Positions 56,656 to 64,000 of a DNA stretch of 64,000 nucleotides are shown piece after piece. The translations under genes were made by a program, and so were the position numbers. Position 1 is the stretch's first letter. Every line of letters starts with the position of its first letter. Origin of the DNA: Liolophura sinensis (Eukaryota; Mollusca; Polyplacophora; Chitonida; Chitonidae); NCBI RefSeq assembly GCF_032854445.1, contig NC_088306.1, positions 30,167,764 through 30,231,763 on the forward strand, given 5' to 3'. The notes below the pieces were generated by a model. That model did no database searches, had not been told where the DNA came from, and was given only the letters and a program-made list of their open reading frames with translations.

Positions 56656-56968
56656 GAACTTTAAACAAGGACAAAACCCTGCAATTGCTAAAATGTATAC
56701 CGTAACCTACACACACCGCTGATAGTCCGTGCTTAGAAGGTTTGTCTTAAATGAGTGGCATAGCTCTGAAATCACATGACCACAGTACAGTTTATGTGTA
56801 TATACGCCTGGTATCCTCCACAATTAGCACTTTTTTAATGTAGTTCCACACTCGGAAAAATAACCAGGCAAATGCTTCACCTTTCTAAAAATGACAATAT
56901 TTACGGAGTAAAATTTCTCTTGCACTATGACATGAAAATAAAAAAATGGATCTACCAGCTTTTGGTTT

Positions 56969-57250
56969 GTGTATAGCTCGAATGTTTATCTTTGCTTACG
57001 AATCTGCCATTACTTCACGAAGATGTTCCCATTGATTCGTGGTAGTAATTGCTTACCAGTGTCAGTAGTGGTCGGTATCGTGGAGTCTGTCGTGGCGTCT
57101 GTCGTGGCGTCTGTCGTGATACCTACAAAGACGGTAACATTCACATTTAATGTGTGGTCGAGATTTTACAAGAATTTTGAGGATCAGGAACGGGGGAAAT
57201 TAGACATGTACTTAACTAGACTCGTCAAACACGGAAAGCATAGTGAGTAA
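56969..57250 (+). CDS. short conserved frame A, copy 1 (hypothetical exon)
   Basis: All four copies (here, 58069, 60845, 62742) keep STKTVTF / PTKTVTF, WSRFY and a HSE end. An acceptor-like CAG precedes the GTAGTGGTCGG/CAGTGGCCGG segment, and GTGAGT follows CATA at the end, so the conserved part may be an internal exon of about 150-170 nt. This copy has an extra VVASVVASVV stretch from a local GTCGTGGCGTCT repeat. No domain was recognised. Confidence 0.3.
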   Translation: MYSSNVYLCLRICHYFTKMFPLIRGSNCLPVSVVVGIVESVVASVVASVVIPTKTVTFTFNVWSRFYKNFEDQERGKLDMYLTRLVKHGKHSE

Positions 57251-57477
57251 AAACAGAGTAGCGATGATAGTGTGGCATCTGGCAAATGACCACGTGTAAC
57301 CGCTGAAATACACCCTCTACAAACATGGCTTGAACATAATTATGAAGAAATATGATTAGACGTCGTTGCTGCTCTGGTACTACTCTCATACATACTTATA
57401 CAAAAGTCACGCACATTATAAAAGACAATAAAAGTGACACAAAATATAAAAGACACTAAAGGTCATGCACAATATGA

Positions 57478-57690
57478 GTGAGTGAGTGCTTACGGTTTAT
57501 CGTCATACTGAACATTTTTTAAGTCATACAACGATGAAGGAGAGCATGTACGTGTAATTATGTTGCAGAACATATTTCATTTATCCAGTGCTGAGACGAC
57601 TTACCAAAGGCAAATAGGCTGCCCAACCTGAGTCATTAAACTCATACTGTCATCAGTACTAATATAAATAGGCGTCGTACTGTCTCCTTT
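57478..57690 (-). mobile_element. SINE family A fragment, reverse orientation
   Basis: GTGAGTGAGTGCTTACGGTT, ACGATGAAGGAG and GAGACGACTTACCAAAGGCA match the family-A 3' body, degraded. Confidence 0.75.
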
Positions 57691-57699
57691 ATGTTGGAG

Positions 57700-57875
57700 C
57701 CCAATTTTAAGTTTGCACTATCCCAATTATGCTGAACGCCTATTCCAGAGGTTGCACTATCCCAATTATGTTGAACGCTCATTTAAAGGTTGCACTATCC
57801 CCTTAATGCTGAATGCCTATTTTAAGGTTGCACTGTTCCCTTAATGCTGAACGCCTGTTTTAAGGTTGCACAATT
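57700..57875. repeat. SINE-derived ~38-bp minisatellite, copy 1
   Basis: Units of TAATGCTGAACGCCTGTTTT then AAGGTTGCACTATCCC are reverse-complement family-A SINE sequence (GCACTATCCCCTTAATGCTG) amplified in tandem. Confidence 0.88.
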
Positions 57876-58068
57876 CAATATATGTACAGTTCACGTGTAC
57901 ATAGACCTAGTATCCACCACGATTAGCACTTCTTGAATGTGGTTCTACACTAGGAAAAATAGCCAGCCAAATGCGTCTCCTTTGTAAAAAAAAAACAATA
58001 TTTATGGATTAAAATTTCTTTTACATTATGCTAAAAAAATAAATAAATGGATCTTCCAACATTGGTTT

Positions 58069-58317
58069 GTGTATAGCTCGAATGTTTATCTTTGCTTACG
58101 AATCTGCCATTGCTTCATGAAGATGTTACCGTTCATTTGTGGTAGTAATTGCTTACCAGTGTTTTCAGCAGTGGCCGCTATCGTGGTGTCTGTCTGGGGA
58201 TCTACAAAAACGGTAACATTCTCATTTTATATATGGTCGAGATTTTACAGTAATTTTAAAGATCAGAACTGGAGGAAACTAGACATTATAATTAAATACG
58301 CACAGCATAGTGAGTAA
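58069..58317 (+). CDS. short conserved frame A, copy 2 (hypothetical exon)
   Basis: 82 codons ending in KYAQHSE. An acceptor-like CCAGTGTTTTCAG precedes CAGTGGCCGC and a GTGAGT donor-like site overlaps the end. Same caveats as copy 1. Confidence 0.28.
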   Translation: MYSSNVYLCLRICHCFMKMLPFICGSNCLPVFSAVAAIVVSVWGSTKTVTFSFYIWSRFYSNFKDQNWRKLDIIIKYAQHSE

Positions 58318-58552
58318 AAACGTAGTATCGATGACATTGTGACATCTGGCAAACGACCACAAGTAACCGGTGAAATACACCCCCTACCACCATGGTTTGA
58401 ACATAATTATGAACAAAAAATGTTAATTCCGAATGATTAGACGTCGTTGCTGCGCTGGTAATACTCTCGTAAATACTTATATAAAAGTCACGCACAATAT
58501 TAAAGACAATAAAGGTCACACGAAATATAAGACACGAAAGGTCTCACACAAT

Positions 58553-59080
58553 ATGAGGGAGTTAATGCTTAGGGTTTAAGGTGGTACTGAACATTTTTTC
58601 GGTCATACGACGATGAAGGAGTGCATGTACGTGTAACCTGCCTCCTTGGTGCATTAGAAACTTCATTTATCTATTGCTAAGACGACTTGCCGAAGGCAAA
58701 AAAGTTGCCCCATCCAAGCCATTGAACTGATACTGATACGCTTCGACTTATCCGCTTTATAATGAACGCCTATTTTAAAGCTGCACTATCCGATTAATGC
58801 TGAACGCCTTTTTTAAGGTTGCACTATTCTTCTTTACGTTGAACGCCTGTTTTAAGGTTGCACTATCACTTTAATGCTGAACATCTATTTTAAGGTTGCA
58901 CTATCCCCTTCATACTCAACGCCTGTTTTAAGGTTGCACTATCCCCTCAACGCTGAACGCCTGTTTTAAGGTGGGATTATCCCCTAATGCTCAACCTCTT
59001 TTGTTAGGTTGTACTCTTCCCTTTATGCTGAACTCCTATTTTAAGGTTGCACTATCCGCTCAATGCTGAACCTCTTTTAA
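58553..59080 (-). repeat. SINE family A fragment followed by SINE-derived minisatellite, copy 2
   Basis: A degraded SINE-A 3' body at 58553-58745 passes directly into seven or eight units of the ~38-44 bp AAGGTTGCACTATC repeat. Confidence 0.85.
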
Positions 59081-59091
59081 TTCCAATCAAG

Positions 59092-59235
59092 ATGGCTGTC
59101 ACAAAGATGGCTGTCACAAAACTCAGCACAGTTGTGCCAGTTGCCGAACATGTAGACACAGAGTTCAAGAAAGGTCAAGTCACCTTCACCCCAAGCACTT
59201 GTTCGCTGTGCAAATTGTTAGCAAAAATGTTTTGA
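59092..59235 (+). CDS. short conserved frame B, copy 2 (hypothetical)
   Basis: From ATG 59092 (MAVTKMAVTKLSTVVPVAEH) to TGA 59233-59235. The first codons contain a 15-bp tandem duplication encoding MAVTK twice. Confidence 0.3.
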   Translation: MAVTKMAVTKLSTVVPVAEHVDTEFKKGQVTFTPSTCSLCKLLAKMF

Positions 59236-59321
59236 AGACAACTATATTTACACCTGAGTCGTAACATTACTGCAGCAGAGCCATCTCCCTATCTGAGTTT
59301 TCTACACTATGACGTAGCAAG

Positions 59322-60145
59322 CATACTATAGTCTGTTTCTTTCAACCATTTGCCTACATTCAGGTGGCTGTAAAAATAGTCATATTAGTGGTAAAAATTG
59401 CCCTTTGTCTGTGACACATAACAACCCAAGCTCTACAGGTTGACATGTCCATATTTGTAAAGAAAATATGCAGCTAGAATACTTTTGATAATTCATAATG
59501 TAAAATTTCAGAAGTTCGACAAAAGAACTCACTGCCTTGAATGACGTCATAATTCTTCAAAAGTTGCACGATGGACAGAAACAGTGGGCGTGGCTCAATG
59601 GGCGTGGCCCAATGGGCGTGGAGAGAAACAATAGGCGTGGACAGATATTTTTGCTTTACAATGGCTGCGCCAACAAGCGCTAAGAACAAATTCCACCCAG
59701 TAACACACTTACACTACAGTCTTTGTGAATAGACTATATGGCTTCAAATTCCTAATATCCATCTCTAATTCCGTATCCCCATGAGATCATATACTACAAA
59801 AGATAAAATAAACCTCATTTTTTAAGGCCATCTTATATTAAAACGTGTAAACAATTTGAAATTTGGCCTTGTGTTAAGTCAATAGTAGTTCAGGTAACTG
59901 GTGTTGCCGTCCGTCAAAACACGTTGAATTCCGCTCAATAGCCAGCATGCCACTGCTTTTGGAATAATTACCCGAGGCAATGGGACCTTGCCATCGAAAC
60001 CGAACATTTTTTGACATTAGCTTTATGAATTAGAAAAGGTGTTCTAATTTCATTTTCCTTGCCAGAATATAGTCTTGTGTTGTTACGTATCACTGACTAA
60101 AGACAATTCTCGTAGCGAGAATGACTGAATTTATAGAGTCCTAGA
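59322..60145. mobile_element. foldback (MITE-like) element, copy 3
   Basis: ACATTCAGGTGGCTG, TTTGTCTGTGACACATAACA and TTCATAATG on the left are inverted on the right (GTTGTTACGTATCACTGAC). The centre holds GGGCGTGGC repeats. Confidence 0.78.
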
Positions 60146-60274
60146 CCCAACACATATATACACATACATGAGTCAGAGGGTGGAAATTTGTCAATCGCAT
60201 TTAGATTCGCCTCCCACTATTGACTTGGTATATTATATCAATATTTCCTAAATTTATGTTACGCTCCTTTAAAA

Positions 60275-60515
60275 TGAAAAGGTTTCCGTGGACGAGGTGG
60301 TTATCATGCCAGAGAAGCGCAAAGTACCCAGGAGCATCTCACCAATGCAGTCGCCGTGAGTTCAATTCCATTTCATCCTGGCTTAGTCCACGATTGTAAG
60401 TGAGAAGATCCGTTATAACCTGCGGATGGTCGTGGATTTCCCCGCTGTTTCCCCAGTTTCTTCCCACCATAATGCTGATCAGCCTCACATAAGTGAAATA
60501 TTCTTGTGTAAGGGT
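60275..60515 (+). mobile_element. SINE family B variant, duplicated copy
   Basis: Near-identical to 62166-62410, with the GACGAGGTGGTTATCATGCC head and GAGTTCAATTCC B box. Confidence 0.8.
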
Positions 60516-60844
60516 AACAGGGAAAATTAAAAATGGACATAACCCTGCAAGTGCTAAAATGTATACCGTAACCTATACACACTGATGATAACACCATGCT
60601 TAGACGCTTTGGCACAAATGAGTGGCATAACTCTCAAATCGCATGACCACAATCCCATATGTGTACAGTTTATGTGTATATAGACCTAGTATCTACCACG
60701 ATTAGCACTTCTTGAGTAAAGTTCTGCATTGGGAAAAACAGCCAGCCAAATGCTTCACCTTTGTAAAAATGACAATATTTATGGAGTAAAATTTCTTTTA
60801 CATTATGCTAAAAAATAAATAAATGGATCTTCCAACATTGGTTT

Positions 60845-61063
60845 GTGTATAGCTCGAATGTTTATCTTTGCTTACGAATCTGCCATTGCTTCACGAAGAT
60901 GTTACCGTTCATTTGTGGTAGTAATTGCTTACCATTATTTTCAGCAGTGGCCGGTATCTTGGTGTCTGTCTGGGGATCTACAAAAACGGTAACATTCACA
61001 TTTTATATATGGTCGAGATTTTACAGTAATTTTAAAGATCAGAACTGGAGGAATTATAATTAA
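60845..61063 (+). CDS. short conserved frame A, copy 3, damaged (hypothetical exon)
   Basis: As the other copies to NWRN, where a deletion removes the codons for the KLDII segment and brings an early stop. Confidence 0.25.
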   Translation: MYSSNVYLCLRICHCFTKMLPFICGSNCLPLFSAVAGILVSVWGSTKTVTFTFYIWSRFYSNFKDQNWRNYN

Positions 61064-61212
61064 ATACGCACAGCATAGTGAGTAAAAACAGGGTACCAAT
61101 GACATTGTGACATCTGGCAAACGACCACATGTAAGCGGTGAAATACACCGCCTACCACCATGGTTTGAACATAATTATGAACAAAAAAATGCTAATTCCG
61201 AATGATTAGACG

Positions 61213-62035
61213 TCGCATACTATAGTCTGTTTCTTTCAACCATTTGCCTACATTCAGGTGGCTGTAAAAGTAGTCATATTAGTGGTAAAAATTGCCCTTT
61301 GTCTGTGACACATAACAACCCAAGCTCTACAGGTTGACATGTCCATATTTGTAAAGAAAAAATGCAGCTAGAATACTTTTGATAATTCATAAAGTTAAAT
61401 TTCAGAAGTTCGACAAAAGAACTCACTGCCTTGAATGACGTCATAATTCTTCAAAAGTTGCATGATGGACAGAAACAGTGGGCGTGGCTCAATGGGCGTG
61501 GCAAAATGGGCGTGGAGAGAAACAATAGGCGTGGACAGATATTTTTGCTTTACAATGGCTGCGCCAGCAAGCGCTAAGAACAAATTCCACCCAGTAACAC
61601 ACTCACACTACTGTCTTTGTGAATAGACTATATGGCTTCAAATTCCTAATATCCATCTCTAATTCCATATCCCCATGAGATCATATACTACAAAAGATAA
61701 AATAAACCTCATTTTTTAAGGCCATCTTATATTAAAACGTGTAAACAATATTAAATTTGGCCTTGTGTTAAGTCAATAGTAGTTCAGGTAACTGGTGTTG
61801 CCGTCCGTCAAAACACGTTGAATTCCGTTCAATAGCCAGCATGCCACTGCTTTTGGAATAATTACCCGAGGCAATGGGACCTTGCCATCGAAACCGAACA
61901 TTTTTTGACATTAGCTTTATGAATTAGAAAAGGTGTTCTAATTTCATTTTCCTTGCCAGAATATAGTCTTGTGTTGTTACGTTTCACTGACTAAAGACAA
62001 TTCTCATAGCGAGAATGACTGAATTTATAGAGTCC
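61213..62035. mobile_element. foldback (MITE-like) element, copy 4
   Basis: Nearly identical to copy 3. It begins directly at the 880-bp deletion junction after GACGTCG. Confidence 0.78.
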
Positions 62036-62165
62036 TAGACCCAACACATATATACACATACATGAGTCAGAGGGTGGAAATTTGTCAATCGCATTTAGAT
62101 TCGCCTCCCACTATTGACTTGGTATATTATATCAATATTTCCTAAATTTATGTTACGCTCCTTTA

Positions 62166-62410
62166 AATTGAAAAGGTTTCCGTGGACGAGGTGGTTATCA
62201 TGCCAGAGAAGCGCAAAGTACCCAGGAGCATCTCACCAATGCAGTCGCCGTGAGTTCAATTCCATTTCATCCTGGCTTAGTCCACGATTGTAAGTGAGAA
62301 GATCCGTTAAAACCTGCGGATGGTCGTGGATTTCCCCGCTGTTTCCCCAGTTTCTTCCCACCATAATGCTGATCAGCCTCACATAAGTGAAATATTCTTG
62401 TGTAAGGGTA
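62166..62410 (+). mobile_element. SINE family B variant, duplicated copy
   Basis: Same head and body as 60275-60515; copied by segmental duplication rather than independent insertion. Confidence 0.8.
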
Positions 62411-62741
62411 ACAGGGAAAATTAAAGATGGACATAACCCTGCGAGTGCTAAAATGTATACCGTAACCTATACACACTGATGATAACACTATGCTTAGACG
62501 CTTTGGCACAAATGAGTGGCATAACTCTCAAATCGCATGACCACAATCCCATATGTGTACAGTTTATGTGTATATAGACCTAGTATCCACCACGATTAGC
62601 ACTTCTTGAGTAAAGTTCTGCACTGGGAAAAATAGCCAGCCAAATGCTTCACTTTTGTGAAAATGACAATATTTATGGAGTAAAATTTGTTTTACATTTT
62701 GCTAAAAAAAATAAATAAATGGATCTAACAAATTTTGGTTT

Positions 62742-62990
62742 GTGTATAGCTCGAATGTTTATCTTTGCTTACAAATCTGTCATTGCTTCATGAAGATGTT
62801 ACCGTTCATTTGTGGTAGTAATTGCTTACCATTATTTTCAGCAGTGGCCGGTTCCGTGGTGTCTGTCTGGGGATCTACAAAAACGGTAACATTCACATTT
62901 TATATATGGTCGAGATTTTACAGTAATTTTAAAGATCAGAACTGGAGGAAACTAGATATTATAATTAAATACGCACAGCATAGTGAGTAA
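62742..62990 (+). CDS. short conserved frame A, copy 4 (hypothetical exon)
   Basis: 82 codons parallel to copy 2, ending KYAQHSE, with an acceptor-like TTATTTTCAG before CAGTGGCCGG. Confidence 0.28.
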   Translation: MYSSNVYLCLQICHCFMKMLPFICGSNCLPLFSAVAGSVVSVWGSTKTVTFTFYIWSRFYSNFKDQNWRKLDIIIKYAQHSE

Positions 62991-63232
62991 AAACAGAGTA
63001 TCGATGACAGTGTGACATCTGGCAAACGACCACATGTAAGCGGTGAAATACACCGCCTACCACCGTGGTTTGAACATAGTTATGAACAAAAAAATGTTAA
63101 TTCCGAATGATTAGACGTCGTTGCTGCGCTGGTAATACTCTCGTAAATACTTATATAAAAGTCACGCACAATATTAAAGACAATAAAAGTCACACGAAAT
63201 ATAAGACACGAAAGGTCTCACACAATATGAGG

Positions 63233-63755
63233 GAGTTAATGCTTAGGGTTTAAGGTGGTACTGAACATTTTTTCGGTCATACAACGATGAAGGAGTGCAT
63301 GTACGTGTAACCTGCCTCCCTGGTGCATTAGAAACTTCATTTATCTATTGCTGAGACGACTTGCCGAAGGCAAAAAAGTTGCCCCACCCAAGCCATTGAA
63401 CTGATACTGATACGCTTCAACCTATCCGCTTTATGTTGAACGCCTGTTCTAAGGCTGCACTATCCGATTAATGCTGAACGCCTATTTTAAGGTTGCACTA
63501 TTCTTCTTTACGTTGAACGCCTGTTTTAAGGTTGCACTATCCCCTTAATGCTGAACATCTATTTTAAGGTTGCACTATCCCCTTCATACTCAACGCCTGT
63601 TTTAAGGTTGCACTATCCCCTCAATGCTGAACGCCTGTTTTAAGGTGGGATTATCCCCTAATGCTCAACCTCTTTTGTTAGGTTGTACTCTCCCCTTTAT
63701 GCTGAACTCCTACTTTAAGGTTGCACTATCCGCTCAATGCTGAACCTCTTTTAAT
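63233..63755 (-). repeat. SINE family A fragment followed by SINE-derived minisatellite, copy 3
   Basis: The same arrangement as 58553-59080, with the SINE part at 63233-63425 and the array after it. Confidence 0.85.
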
Positions 63756-63765
63756 TCTAATAAAG

Positions 63766-63909
63766 ATGGCTGTCATGAAGATGGCTGTCACAAAACTCAG
63801 CACAGTTGTGCCAGTTGCCGAAGATGTAGATACAGAGTTCAAGAAAGGTCAAGTCAACTTCGCCTCAAACACTTGTTTGCTGCGCAAATTGTTAACAAAA
63901 ATGTTCTGA
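63766..63909 (+). CDS. short conserved frame B, copy 3 (hypothetical)
   Basis: MAVMKMAVTKLSTVVPVAED start, stop TGA 63907-63909. Most differences from copy 2 are single substitutions without frameshift. Confidence 0.3.
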   Translation: MAVMKMAVTKLSTVVPVAEDVDTEFKKGQVNFASNTCLLRKLLTKMF

Positions 63910-64000
63910 AGACAACTATATTTACACCTGAATCGTAACATTACTGCAGCAGAGTCATCTCCCTATCTGAGTTTTCTACACTATGACGTAGCTAGCATAC

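Larger units (their letters stand above)
55236..64000. repeat. tandem segmental duplication (unit about 2.7-2.8 kb) running off the window
   Basis: Anchor A (TCGAATGTTTATCTTTGCTT) recurs at about 56978, 58078, 60854 and 62751; anchor B (GTCACAAAACTCAGCAC) at about 55265, 59107 and 63786. Each full unit carries anchor B, a foldback element, a family-B SINE with tRNA head, anchor A, a reverse family-A SINE fragment and a SINE-derived minisatellite. The third copy lacks about 880 bp: GACGTCG at 61210 jumps to sequence equivalent to 59323. Confidence 0.88.

Overview
This is an animal genomic window, most likely from a mollusc. Evidence for that is the short phase-1 exons with GT-AG borders, abundant minisatellites, and two families of tRNA-headed SINEs whose 3' parts look like those common in bivalve and other molluscan genomes. 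Most of the window is AT-rich host DNA. One sharply bounded, more GC-rich block of 15,785 bp is a Polinton/Maverick, a virus-like self-synthesising DNA transposon.

The Polinton (6587-22371) has an exact 6-bp target duplication (CTCGCG), ~440-bp near-identical terminal inverted repeats beginning 5'-AG, and the full virion gene set. On the plus strand lie a chromodomain integrase (frameshifted), a small membrane protein, a packaging ATPase (frameshifted), two small virion-associated proteins each interrupted by one TAG, an intact penton-like minor capsid protein, an intact adenovirus pVI-like protein, an intact double-jelly-roll major capsid protein, and an intact adenain-type protease. On the minus strand lie a protein-primed DNA polymerase B (multiply frameshifted), a tRNA-Ile(AAU) gene, and a four-finger C2H2 protein that reads into a consensus splice donor. 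A repeated element with core GTCAGTGTGTCAGTGTGTCA sits in sense orientation just upstream of TATA-like boxes before the integrase, the small virion gene cluster and polymerase B. An inverted pair of the same element flanks a large imperfect palindrome between the convergent capsid and polymerase units.

The Polinton lies in an intron of a host gene. Two tandem plus-strand paralogues encode secreted, cysteine-rich, EB/EGF-like proteins built from symmetrical 1-1 exons with a hydrophobic GPI-signal-like tail. Gene 1 shows only its last three exons here (3941-4066, 25262-25411, 26243-26319), with the Polinton in the penultimate intron. Gene 2 appears complete in seven coding exons (36195-51109; 288 codons plus stop).

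The rest is repeats. A 24-bp minisatellite broken by a SINE fills 1-3409. Further arrays lie at 29.6, 30.3, 34.7, 35.0 (flanking a 200-N assembly gap), 37.8, 40.5, 46.0, 47.2-50.8 and 52.9-53.8 kb. Four long-TIR foldback elements are present, and 55.2-64.0 kb is a tandem segmental duplication carrying two short, repeatedly conserved reading frames.
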